Of a stretch of DNA of 64,000 nucleotides, positions 35,059 to 43,981 are shown in pieces; position 1 is the first letter of the stretch, and the number at the start of each line of letters is the position of its first letter. This stretch comes from Stutzerimonas kunmingensis (GTDB lineage Bacteria > Pseudomonadota > Gammaproteobacteria > Pseudomonadales > Pseudomonadaceae). The DNA lies in contig NZ_PISM01000022.1 of the NCBI RefSeq assembly GCF_002929225.1, positions 744,001 to 808,000 of the forward strand, in the 5' to 3' direction. A program made the position numbers and the translations under genes. Below the pieces are notes generated by a model. It was given only the letters and a program-made list of their open reading frames with translations, was not told where the DNA came from and did no database searches.

Positions 35059-36618
35059 ATGCGTATCAAGATTCTCTGCCAGAACCGCGTCGGCATCCTG
35101 CGCGACATGCTCAACCTGCTGGTCGACTACGGCATCAACGTCGCCCGCGGCGAGGTCGGCGGCGAGCAGGGCAACGCCATCTACCTGCACTGTCCCAACC
35201 TGATGAACCTGCAGCTGCAGGCCCTGCGGCCGAAGATCGAGGCGCTGCCCGGCGTTTTCGAGCTACGCAAGGTCAGCCTGATGCCCAGCGAGCGGCATTC
35301 CCTGGAACTCAACGCGCTGCTCGGCGCGCTGGAGTTTCCCGTCCTCTCCATCGACATGAGCGGCGCCATCGTTGCCGCCAACCGCGCCGCCGCGCAGCTG
35401 CTCGGCGTGCGCGTCGACGAAGTGCCGGGCATGAGCCTGTCGCGCTACGCCGAGGACTTCGACCTGCCCGAACTGGTGCGCGCCAACAAGGCGCGGATCA
35501 ACGGCCTGCGGGTGAAGATCAAGGGCGACGTGTTCCTCGCCGACATCGCCCCGCTGCAATCCGAACACGACGACAGCGAGGCGCTGGCCGGTGCGGTGCT
35601 CACTCTACATCGCGCCGACCGGGTGGGTGAACGCATCTACCAGGTGCGCAAGCAGGAGCTGCGCGGCTTCGACAGCATCTTCCAGAGCTCGAAAGTGATG
35701 GCCGCGGTGGTGCGCGAGGCACGGCGCATGGCACCGCTGGATGCGCCTCTGCTGATCGAGGGCGAGACCGGCACTGGCAAGGAGCTCTTGGCGCGCGCCT
35801 GTCACTTGTCCAGCCCGCGCGGGCAGTCGCCGTTCATGGCGCTCAACTGCGCCGGCCTGCCCGAATCCATGGCCGAGACCGAGCTGTTCGGCTACGGCCC
35901 TGGTGCCTTCGAAGGGGCGCGGCCGGAAGGCAAGCTCGGCCTGCTGGAGCTGACCGCCGGCGGCACGCTGTTTCTCGATGGCGTCGGCGAGATGAGCCCG
36001 CGGCTGCAGGCCAAGCTGCTGCGTTTCCTGCAGGACGGTGGCTTTCGTCGGGTCGGCAGCGACGAAGAGGTCTATCTGGATGTGCGGGTGATCTGCGCGA
36101 CCCAGCTCGATCTGTCCGAACTCTGCGCCAGCGGGCAGTTTCGCCAGGATCTCTATCACCGGCTCAACGTGCTGTCGCTGCACATTCCGCCGCTGCGCGA
36201 TTGCCTAGACGGCCTGCAGCCGCTGGCGCTGCACTTCATCGACCAGGCCAGCCGGCAGATCGGCTGTCCGCTGCCGACGCTCTCGCCGCAGGCGCTGGAG
36301 CGCCTGGCCGGCTACCACTGGCCGGGCAATGTGCGGCAGCTGGAGAACACCCTGTTCCAGGCGGTTTCGCTGTGCGAGGGCGGCACAATCAAGCCCGAGC
36401 ACATCCGTCTGCCGGGCTACGGCGCGGCGCAGCCATTGGGCGATTTCTCGCTGGAGGGCGATCTGGCCAGCATCGTCGGGCGCTTCGAGAAGGCCGTGCT
36501 CGAAGGGCTGTACAAGCAGTTCCCGAGCAGCCGACAGCTGGGCAAGCGCCTCGGCGTATCGCACACCACCATCGCCAACAAGCTGCGCGAGCATGGAGTG
36601 GGCAAGGCGGAGGGGTGA
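35059..36618 (+). CDS. phhR: PhhR, TyrR-like aromatic amino-acid regulator
   Basis: About 519 aa: ACT domain at the N-terminus (KILCQNRVGILRDMLNLLVD), PAS domain (~residues 85-190), AAA+ domain with Walker A GETGTGK (~236-242), and a Fis-like HTH at the C-terminus (SRQLGKRLGVSHTTIANKL). The sigma54-contact loop is degenerate (GAFEGA at 282-287 instead of GAFTGA), and the Walker B acidic pair is D307-G308 instead of D-E. This fits reports that PhhR/TyrR work with sigma70. It activates phhABC and represses or activates other aromatic genes. Confidence 0.95.
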   Translation: MRIKILCQNRVGILRDMLNLLVDYGINVARGEVGGEQGNAIYLHCPNLMNLQLQALRPKIEALPGVFELRKVSLMPSERHSLELNALLGALEFPVLSIDMSGAIVAANRAAAQLLGVRVDEVPGMSLSRYAEDFDLPELVRANKARINGLRVKIKGDVFLADIAPLQSEHDDSEALAGAVLTLHRADRVGERIYQVRKQELRGFDSIFQSSKVMAAVVREARRMAPLDAPLLIEGETGTGKELLARACHLSSPRGQSPFMALNCAGLPESMAETELFGYGPGAFEGARPEGKLGLLELTAGGTLFLDGVGEMSPRLQAKLLRFLQDGGFRRVGSDEEVYLDVRVICATQLDLSELCASGQFRQDLYHRLNVLSLHIPPLRDCLDGLQPLALHFIDQASRQIGCPLPTLSPQALERLAGYHWPGNVRQLENTLFQAVSLCEGGTIKPEHIRLPGYGAAQPLGDFSLEGDLASIVGRFEKAVLEGLYKQFPSSRQLGKRLGVSHTTIANKLREHGVGKAEG

Positions 36619-36850
36619 GGTCTGTGGGTATGGCATGCGCGGCCAGAACTCGTTACCAGGCCGCCTCTTTCGAACCTTTCGCCTGAGCGTTCCCGTGCGC
36701 CGGCTGGCGACGCCCCGTGTTGCGTAGCGCGGAGCGGTGGTTACAGGTCGAATGCCCTCAGCGGCACCATCAATCAGCAGGTCTCCCACATCGAAATGCC
36801 ATTGCCAGCACTTGCTCCGCTAGAATCGCCACTTTGCCAATTCAGGGAGC

Positions 36851-39800
36851 ATGGCGGTGATCGAGCAGAAGGTAGAGGCCTATATCAAGCGCTGGGGCGG
36901 AGGTATCAGCCGGGGCGGCAATGAAACTGCCAACCTGCAGATGTTTCTCACCGAGCTATGCACCCTGCTCGAACTACCGCAGCCGGAGCCGGCACGGGCG
37001 GACCGTAAGGACAACGCCTACATCTTCGAGCGTAGCGTCACCGAGCTGTTCGCCGACGGAGGCAAGACCGCCCGGCGCATCGATCTTTACAAGCGCGGTT
37101 GCTTCATTCTCGAAGGCAAGGACACCGGCAAACAGGCTGGCAGTGACGGCTGGGATGCGTCCATCACCAAAGCGGTGAAGCAGGCCGAGAACTACGTGCG
37201 CTCACTGCCTGCCGAAGAAGGCCGCCCGCCATTCATCATCGTCGTCGATGTCGGCAAGTCCTTCGCCCTCTATTCCGAGTTCAGCCGTTCAGGCGGCAAC
37301 TATGTCGCCTATCCCGATCCGCGAAGCCACAAAATCGCCCTGGAGCGCCTGCGCGATCCCGATGTGCGCGAACTGCTGCGTGCTGTTTGGCTCGCCCCCC
37401 AAGATCTCGACCCCACGCGCTACGCCGGCAAGATTACCCGGGCCATTGCCGACCGCCTGGCCAAGCTGGCGAAGTCTTTGGAAGACAGCGGCCAAAGTGC
37501 CGAGGCGGTCGCCAGCTTCCTGATGCGCTGCCTGTTCACCATGTTCGCTGAAGACGTGGGCTTGCTGCCCGCGCGCGGCTTCACCGAGCTGCTCGAAACC
37601 CTCAAGGCCAAGCCGGAGTCCTTCTGCCGGCAACTGCGCAGCCTCTGGCAGACCATGAACACCGGCGGTTTTGCTCCGGCGCTGGATGCTGAAGTATTGC
37701 GCTTCAACGGAGGGTTGTTCGCCGCGGCAGAGGTCATTGAGCTGAACGCCGAGCAAGTCGAATTGCTCGCCGCTGCTTCCAGAGCTGACTGGCGTTACGT
37801 CGAACCGGCGATCTTTGGCACCTTGCTTGAGCGCGCCCTCAATCCGCGTGAGCGGCACAAGCTGGGTGCCCACTACACGCCGCGCGCCTATGTCGAGCGG
37901 CTGGTGCTGCCGACCATCATCGAACCGTTGCGCGCCGAGTGGGCGGAAGTCCAGGCCGCCGCGCTGACTTACAAGCAGCAGGGCAAGACCCGGGACGCGG
38001 TGGACGAAATCCGCAAGTTTCATCATCAGCTGTGCCAGACCCGCGTACTTGACCCGGCCTGCGGCAGCGGCAACTTTCTCTACGTAACGCTGGAGCACAT
38101 GAAGCGCCTGGAGGGCGACGTGCTGGAAACGCTCGGCAGCATCGTCAAATCCGGCTCATTCGAGCTGGAAGGGCTGACCGTCGATCCGCATCAGTTTCTC
38201 GGTCTGGAAATCAACCCGCGCGCCGCGAAGATTGCCGAGATGGTCCTGTGGATCGGCTACTTGCAGTGGCACTTCCGTACCTATGGCAGCGTCAACCCGC
38301 CTGAACCGGTGCTGCGTGATTTCCACAATATCGAGCACCGCGACGCGCTGATCGCCTATGACGCCGTCGAGTTGATCACCGACGAGTCCGGCAAACCGCT
38401 GACCCGCTGGGACGGTGTGACCTACAAGCCCAGCCCGGTCAGTGGCGAGCCAATCCCCGACGAAGCCGCGCGGGTCGAACAGTACCGCTATATAAACCCG
38501 CGCAAAGCCGAGTGGCCGCAGGCCGATTACATCGTCGGCAATCCGCCTTTCATCGGTGCTTCGACCATGCGGCGCGCGCTCGGTGATGGCTATGTTGACG
38601 CCGTGCGCTGCACCTGGCCGGACGTGCCGGAGTCGGCGGATTTCGTCATGCACTGGTGGCATATCGCGGCCGAAACGGTGCGAGCCGGCAATGCTCGGCG
38701 CTTCGGCTTTATCACCACCAACAGCATCAAGCAGACCTTCAATCGCCGCGTGTTGCAGACGCATCTGGAAGCGAAGGAGCCGCTGTCGCTGGCTTTCGCC
38801 ATTCCCGATCATCCCTGGGTGGATGCCGCGGACGGCGCCCAGGTGCGGATCGCCATGACGGTGGCTGCGGCAGGCGAGCAGGACGGGCGGTTGTTGCAGG
38901 TATGCAATGAGATTCGCGCTGACCAGGATGAAATCGAAGTTCGGCTTCAGGAAAAGCAGGGGCGTCTGTTTGCTGACCTGAAGACCGGGGCCAACGTCGC
39001 GGCAGCCAAGCCACTGTTGGCCTGTCTGGCTATCAGCTCGCCGGGGGTGAAGCTGCATGGCGCCGGTTTTATCGTGACACCTGAGGAAGCCAGTCAGCTC
39101 GGTCTGGGAAAAGTCGAGGGCCTGGAGCGGCATATTCGCGAGTACCGCAATGGGCGTGATCTGGCGCAGTCGCCGCGTGGAGTAATGGTGATCGACCTGT
39201 TTGGGCTGTCAGCCGATGAAGTTCGTGAGCGCTTTCCAGCGGTGTATCAGTGGGTGCTAGAGAGGGTGAAGCCGGAACGCGACCAGAACAACAGGGCGAC
39301 CTACCGGGATAATTGGTGGTTATTTGGCGAACCGCGTCGTGATTGGCGCGCAGTGGCGACCGGCCTGCCTCGATATATCGCCACTGTGGAAACCACCAAG
39401 CATCGGATATTCCAGTTCCTCGACGCATCCATCCTGCCGGACAACAAGCTGGTCAATATTGCCAGCGACAGCGCTGTGCTGCTTGGCGTCCTTACCAGCC
39501 GCCTGCATGTTGCATGGTCTTTTTCTACAGGCAGTCGGCTTGGTGTTGGTAACGACCCGGTCTACGTCAAGACTACCTGCTTCGAAACCTTCCCCTTCCC
39601 CGATCCTACGCCGGAGCAGCGGGCAGCTATTCGCCAGTTGGCCGAACGTATCGACGGCCACCGCAAGCGCCAGCAGGCGGAACACCCGACGCTGACCATG
39701 ACCGGCATGTACAACGTGCTGGAAAAACTGCGTGCCGGAGAGGCGTTGAGCGACAAAGAAAAGCTGGTCCACGCGCAGGGCCTGGTGTCCGTGCTGGGCG

Positions 39801-40318
39801 AACTGCATGACGAACTGGACTGCGCCGTTTTTGCCGCCTATGGCTGGGATGACCTGGCCGCAACGTTGGTCGGCCTTCCTGGTGCAACCACGCCGCTGGC
39901 GGACAAACCCGAAGCCCAGGCCGAGGCCGAAGAGCAGCTGCTTGGCCGCCTGGTGGTGCTCAACGCCGAACGCGCCGCCGAAGAAGCGCGCGGGAAAATC
40001 CTTTGGTTGCGTCCTGCCTACCAGAATCCCAACGCTACCGACGTACCACAGCATGCCGAAACGGAGCAGTCCGAGCTGGGCACATCCGATGCAAGTCCGT
40101 TGGCCAAGCAGAAAAAAGCCGCCTGGCCCAAGGGTATGCGCCAGCAGATTGCTGCGATCCGCAACACCCTCGGCAATCAGGCGCTGACGCTGCCCGCGCT
40201 GGTCGCACATTTCAACGCGCCCAAGTCCACCACGCCATTGATCGTCGACGCCCTCGGTGCCATGCAGGACCTGGGCATGGTCGGCCAGGAGAACCAGCAC
40301 TATCGCCTTATCGGCTAG
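36851..40318 (+). CDS. MmeI-like single-polypeptide restriction-modification enzyme
   Basis: About 1155 aa combining cleavage and methylation. The N-terminal nuclease site is D78-x9-E88-x-K90 (RRIDLYKRGCFILEGK), the same spacing as in MmeI. The SAM site is DPACGSGNF (from D401) and the adenine-methylation site is NPPF at 564-567. A target-recognition region follows (PVYVKTTCFETFPFPDP), and a C-terminal region not obvious in MmeI itself ends at IRNTLGNQALTLPALVAHFN. Type IIL/IIG enzymes methylate one strand and cut at a distance. It stands alone, with no separate REase, methylase or BREX genes, adjacent to the truncated serine-dehydratase gene, so likely mobile. Recognition sequence unknown. 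Confidence 0.88.
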   Translation: MAVIEQKVEAYIKRWGGGISRGGNETANLQMFLTELCTLLELPQPEPARADRKDNAYIFERSVTELFADGGKTARRIDLYKRGCFILEGKDTGKQAGSDGWDASITKAVKQAENYVRSLPAEEGRPPFIIVVDVGKSFALYSEFSRSGGNYVAYPDPRSHKIALERLRDPDVRELLRAVWLAPQDLDPTRYAGKITRAIADRLAKLAKSLEDSGQSAEAVASFLMRCLFTMFAEDVGLLPARGFTELLETLKAKPESFCRQLRSLWQTMNTGGFAPALDAEVLRFNGGLFAAAEVIELNAEQVELLAAASRADWRYVEPAIFGTLLERALNPRERHKLGAHYTPRAYVERLVLPTIIEPLRAEWAEVQAAALTYKQQGKTRDAVDEIRKFHHQLCQTRVLDPACGSGNFLYVTLEHMKRLEGDVLETLGSIVKSGSFELEGLTVDPHQFLGLEINPRAAKIAEMVLWIGYLQWHFRTYGSVNPPEPVLRDFHNIEHRDALIAYDAVELITDESGKPLTRWDGVTYKPSPVSGEPIPDEAARVEQYRYINPRKAEWPQADYIVGNPPFIGASTMRRALGDGYVDAVRCTWPDVPESADFVMHWWHIAAETVRAGNARRFGFITTNSIKQTFNRRVLQTHLEAKEPLSLAFAIPDHPWVDAADGAQVRIAMTVAAAGEQDGRLLQVCNEIRADQDEIEVRLQEKQGRLFADLKTGANVAAAKPLLACLAISSPGVKLHGAGFIVTPEEASQLGLGKVEGLERHIREYRNGRDLAQSPRGVMVIDLFGLSADEVRERFPAVYQWVLERVKPERDQNNRATYRDNWWLFGEPRRDWRAVATGLPRYIATVETTKHRIFQFLDASILPDNKLVNIASDSAVLLGVLTSRLHVAWSFSTGSRLGVGNDPVYVKTTCFETFPFPDPTPEQRAAIRQLAERIDGHRKRQQAEHPTLTMTGMYNVLEKLRAGEALSDKEKLVHAQGLVSVLGELHDELDCAVFAAYGWDDLAATLVGLPGATTPLADKPEAQAEAEEQLLGRLVVLNAERAAEEARGKILWLRPAYQNPNATDVPQHAETEQSELGTSDASPLAKQKKAAWPKGMRQQIAAIRNTLGNQALTLPALVAHFNAPKSTTPLIVDALGAMQDLGMVGQENQHYRLIG

Positions 40319-40574
40319 CCGGCCAGGCGCGGCGTAATCACGCCACGCCGGAACGCCGGGGCGCTGTTTGGATAGCCGGCGCTCGCCTCAGGCGCATTGG
40401 CGGTTTCACACGGTGGCGGCTGCGGGTGCTTCCTAACTTGCGAGGGGCCTGGGACGTACAGTAGCGAAAAATAATGCGCCATGGGGAGAGTGCCCACGTT
40501 CTGGCTGTGCGGGCAGGCCCTAGGCCTGCAGGCCGCACTCTGGAGCTTTAACATTTTTTATGGCCGGCTGACGT
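40319..40574. other. 256-base gap with GC palindrome, no gene
   Basis: Holds GCAGGCC-CTA-GGCCTGC (40513-40529), a perfect 7-bp-arm palindrome, and an A/T-rich run at 40551-40560. It lies between the restriction enzyme and the sdaA remnant and may contain the original end of the mobile segment. No direct repeat was identified. Confidence 0.35.
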
Positions 40575-40727
<153 letters not shown>

Positions 40728-40835
40728 CAGATAATCTCCAGTCAAGAGATAGCCCAACCTATCCAAACTACGATGCATGTCTAACTTCTTTGTAGGTAGT
40801 CCTGGCAAAGCACCATGCTGTTTCTCTTGTTTATC

Positions 40836-40851
40836 TACCTACTGATAGGTA
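40836..40851. promoter_or_regulatory. Perfect TetR-like operator before the GST gene
   Basis: TACCTA-CTGA-TAGGTA is a perfect palindrome with six-base arms, 40 bases before the GST start. A related half, GTAGGTAGT, occurs at 40792-40800. Size and symmetry fit a TetR dimer; the TetR gene at 42376 is the natural candidate. Confidence 0.65.
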
Positions 40852-40891
40852 ATATGCTTCTGGTCTATTAAACCTGACAGAGGTCAATTCC

Positions 40892-41512
40892 ATGAAAATC
40901 TACGATACCGAAGGCTTCCCAAACCCGCTCCGCGTTCGCATCGCCCTGGCAGAAAAAGGCGCAACGAATCAGGTGGAATTCATCCCGGTGGATGTGATGG
41001 GCGGCGAGCACCGTTCCGAGGCATTCAGAACAAAGAACCCGGATGCCACCGTGCCCTTGCTGGAGCTAGACGACGGCACCTGCATTGCCCAGTGCAACGC
41101 CATCACGGAATATATCGACGGCGTTTTCGAGGGCCCGTCACTCATGGGCACAACCCCGAAGGAGCGTGCTCGTATCTCGATGATGAATCTGCGCGCAGAG
41201 AACGGTCTGATGAACGCGGTGGGTGCCTATTTCCATCACGCGACCCCGGGGCTTGGTCCGGTTCTGGAGACCTGGCAGTGCCCTGAATGGGGCAACAAGC
41301 AGAAGGAAGTCGCCTGCGCAACCATGGCCTACCTGGACCGCGTTCTGGCGGACAATGAGTTTATTGCTGGCGACAGCTTCTCGATCGCGGACATCACCGC
41401 CTTTGCCGGCCTGGGTTTTGCGGAGTTCGCCAAGATTGAAATCCCCGAGTCCCTGAACAATCTCCAGGCCTGGCGCGCAAAAATCGCAGCCCGTCCGTCG
41501 ATTGCCGGGTGA
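40892..41512 (+). CDS. Glutathione S-transferase
   Basis: About 206 aa. Thioredoxin-fold N-domain (MKIYDTEGFPNPLRVRIALA; DATVPLLELDDGTCIAQCNA with the conserved cis-Pro and Ser/Asn glutathione site) and helical C-domain (FIAGDSFSIADITAFAGLGF, with the N-capping Asp). It detoxifies electrophiles by glutathione conjugation. It follows a perfect palindrome, so is probably repressed by the TetR regulator three genes on. First gene of the operon-like run to 42948. Confidence 0.88.
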   Translation: MKIYDTEGFPNPLRVRIALAEKGATNQVEFIPVDVMGGEHRSEAFRTKNPDATVPLLELDDGTCIAQCNAITEYIDGVFEGPSLMGTTPKERARISMMNLRAENGLMNAVGAYFHHATPGLGPVLETWQCPEWGNKQKEVACATMAYLDRVLADNEFIAGDSFSIADITAFAGLGFAEFAKIEIPESLNNLQAWRAKIAARPSIAG

Positions 41513-41566
41513 TCCGAGTCCTTCGGCTTGAATACAGGCGTGGAAGACGTGAAAGGAGGCGATCTC

Positions 41567-42235
41567 ATGGAGATCAATGCGGATTTCTCTAAGCCGGTTG
41601 TCATGCATTCAGAGCAGCTTGAATGGCAACCCTCGCCAATGAAAGGGGTGGAACGGCGCATGCTGGACCGGATCGGGGGTGAAGTGGCCCGCGCCACGAC
41701 CATCGTGCGTTATGCGCCGGGCAGCCATTTCTCGGCGCATAGTCATGCCGGGGGTGAGGAGTTCATCGTCCTGGAGGGCGTGTTCCAGGACGAGCACGGC
41801 GACTTTCCGGCCGGCACCTATGTGCGCAATCCCCCGACCACTTCCCATACGCCAGGCTCTGACCAGGGATGCACGATCTTTGTAAAACTCTGGCAGTTCG
41901 ATCTGGTCGACCGCGCACAGTTCAGCAAGAATATGGAAGCCGAACTGGACGCCCCGGTGGATGGCGTTGCCACTGCCAGGCTGCATGAGGATGACCGTGA
42001 GATCGTCACCTATAGCCAACTCGAGGCGGGTGCGACGCTCACCTCGGGGGCACGTGGCGGGATCGAGCTGCTGGTGATCAATGGCGTGGTCACGGTGGAC
42101 GGCGTGGTGCTGGGCAAGCATGACTGGTTGCGCCTGCCCGAAGGGCAACGGCTGTCCGCGCGGGCCGGGGGCGACGGCGCGAAGCTCTGGATGAAGACCG
42201 GGCATCTGCGATTTGCCAGGGCACCGTCTGTATAG
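41567..42235 (+). CDS. ChrR-like double-cupin protein
   Basis: About 222 aa with two cupin modules. The first carries a full metal site (HFSAHSHAGGEEFIVLEG and later TTSHTP). The second (LEAGATLTSGARGGIELLVI) lacks the His residues and is probably structural. ChrR's C-terminal domain, which senses singlet oxygen, has this arrangement, but the zinc-binding anti-sigma N-domain is absent. ATG 41567 is preferred after the weak upstream alternative. Role, maybe an oxygenase or stress-linked cupin, is unknown. Confidence 0.78.
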   Translation: MEINADFSKPVVMHSEQLEWQPSPMKGVERRMLDRIGGEVARATTIVRYAPGSHFSAHSHAGGEEFIVLEGVFQDEHGDFPAGTYVRNPPTTSHTPGSDQGCTIFVKLWQFDLVDRAQFSKNMEAELDAPVDGVATARLHEDDREIVTYSQLEAGATLTSGARGGIELLVINGVVTVDGVVLGKHDWLRLPEGQRLSARAGGDGAKLWMKTGHLRFARAPSV

Positions 42236-42375
42236 CAGCCCGGATCAGGGGTGGCGGGGCTGTGCACTCGCGATATAGGCAGAGAGTTCCTGGGCATGAG
42301 GCAGCCCCTCTCGGTTAACGCCCAGGGGGGGCTTCAGGCCCGGAAACGGCGAGAGCGAACCACATAGACAGGTAA

Positions 42376-42948
42376 ATGACCATGAATCGGGATACCAGAA
42401 CCGCTCTGATGGATCTTGCCGAACACAGCGTCCGGTCACGGGGCTTTGACGGGTTCAGCTATGCGGATCTGGCTGAGGCTATCGGCATTCGAAAGGCTTC
42501 CATCCATTATCATTTTCCCACCAAGGCGAAACTCTCCGAAGCCTTGATCGAGCGCTATCGGACCCACCTGCAGCATGGCCTGGCCGAGATAGAGGTAGCT
42601 CATGCCAACGCCGGCGCACGCCTTGAGGCGTTGATTGCCCTGTATCGCTCGGCGCTGCATGATGGCCAGACCGTGTGCCTGTGTGTTGCCTTTTCAATCA
42701 GTCGCGCAAGCCTGTGCGATGCGGTTATCGCCAAAGTCGGCGATGTCCGAGCAATGGTCCTACGGTGGTTGATGGCCACGTTCGAACTGGGGCAAAGGGA
42801 TGGGTCAATCTCGGCCATCCAGGATCCGACCGATGAGGCGCACGCCACCCTGGCCACACTGGAAGGTGCTCATCTCGCAGTGCGCACAGAAGAAAAGCCC
42901 GCCGTGTTTGATGCCGCAACACGACTGCTGCGCGCCCGCTGCCAGTAA
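42376..42948 (+). CDS. TetR-family regulator with reactive-cysteine motif
   Basis: About 190 aa. HTH at residues 31-50 (DLAEAIGIRKASIHYHFPTK). The ligand domain contains C101-L-C103 in QTVCLCVAFSIS and C114, placed like sensing cysteines in NemR-type regulators of electrophiles. This, and the detoxification neighbours, suggest control by quinones, aldehydes or hypochlorite. It likely binds the palindrome at 40836-40851. Two ATGs (42376, 42382) are possible starts. Confidence 0.82.
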   Translation: MTMNRDTRTALMDLAEHSVRSRGFDGFSYADLAEAIGIRKASIHYHFPTKAKLSEALIERYRTHLQHGLAEIEVAHANAGARLEALIALYRSALHDGQTVCLCVAFSISRASLCDAVIAKVGDVRAMVLRWLMATFELGQRDGSISAIQDPTDEAHATLATLEGAHLAVRTEEKPAVFDAATRLLRARCQ

Positions 42949-43092
42949 CGACGGGACAGGAATCGCGCTTTGAGCGAGCGATTAAATTCGTGTTCGCTCA
43001 CCCGGCGACATTTCCTGTGAGCTTTGGTCGATATCTACCCGTACATAATCGTTACGCAAATTGACTCATAACGAGCGAAAAGGAGCAAACAG

Positions 43093-43899
43093 ATGATGAG
43101 CACCCTGAAAACAGCACTGGCAGCAGCCACGCTGTCACTCACTGTTGCAAGTACGCAGGTACTGGCAGAAACGCAAACCAGAACCATCGAATATCAAGTC
43201 GGCGACGAGACCTTCACCGGCTACGTGGCCTGGGATGATGAATTCGGGCAGAAGCGTCCGGGGGTTCTGGTTGTCCATGAATGGTGGGGGCACAATGAAT
43301 TCGCGCGAGATCAGGCAGAACGGCTGGCTTCAGCCGGCTATACGGCGTTTGCGTTGGATATGTATGGCGCTGGCAAACAAGCCGACCACCCTGATACTGC
43401 CCAGAAATTCATGCAGGAAGCCACCAGGGACATGGACCAGGTTAAGGCACGCTTTATGAAGGCGATGGACATCCTGAAGAACCACGAAAGTGTTGATGCG
43501 TCCCGAATTGCAGCACAAGGTTACTGCTTTGGCGGTGCCGTTGTTCTCAACATGGCGCGCATGGGTGTTGATCTGGACGGCGTTGTCAGCTTCCACGGTG
43601 CGCTCGGCAGCCCCCTCCAGGCTGAGCCCGGATCCGTAAAGGCCAGGATCCAGGTGTACACCGGCGGTGCCGACAAGCTGGTCCCCTCGGATCAGGTGGC
43701 GAGCCTGGTCAAGGAGATGCAGGATGCCGAAGTCGACCTGACACTGGTGAGCTTCCCCGGCGTGCAGCACTCATTTACCAACCCGGGCGCTGACAGGATC
43801 GCCCAGGAGTTTGGTATGCCGGTTGGTTATGACGAAGAGGCTGCCGCCCGTTCCTGGGAGGGCACCATGCGTTTCTATCAGACCATCTTCGCCGAGTAA
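43093..43899 (+). CDS. Secreted dienelactone hydrolase
   Basis: About 268 aa. Signal peptide (LAAATLSLTVASTQVLA) then an alpha/beta hydrolase of the dienelactone type. Nucleophile Cys in AQGYCFGGAVV, acid Asp in TGGADKLVPSDQ, and His in VQHSFTNPGA form the triad. Ribosome-binding AAGGAG eight bases upstream. Secretion is unusual for the family's classic members, which are cytoplasmic, though secreted members exist. Substrate unknown. Confidence 0.87.
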   Translation: MMSTLKTALAAATLSLTVASTQVLAETQTRTIEYQVGDETFTGYVAWDDEFGQKRPGVLVVHEWWGHNEFARDQAERLASAGYTAFALDMYGAGKQADHPDTAQKFMQEATRDMDQVKARFMKAMDILKNHESVDASRIAAQGYCFGGAVVLNMARMGVDLDGVVSFHGALGSPLQAEPGSVKARIQVYTGGADKLVPSDQVASLVKEMQDAEVDLTLVSFPGVQHSFTNPGADRIAQEFGMPVGYDEEAAARSWEGTMRFYQTIFAE

Positions 43900-43981
43900 C
43901 ACAAGCACGTGCAAAAAACCGAAACCGGCAGTATTTCAGTGAATTCTGGAACACCAACCGAAAAGCATAATGAGGTGAGAC

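Noticed and set aside
40315..40554. 79-codon minus-strand frame after the restriction enzyme
   Set aside because: No start signal or family; proline-rich composition suggests chance.
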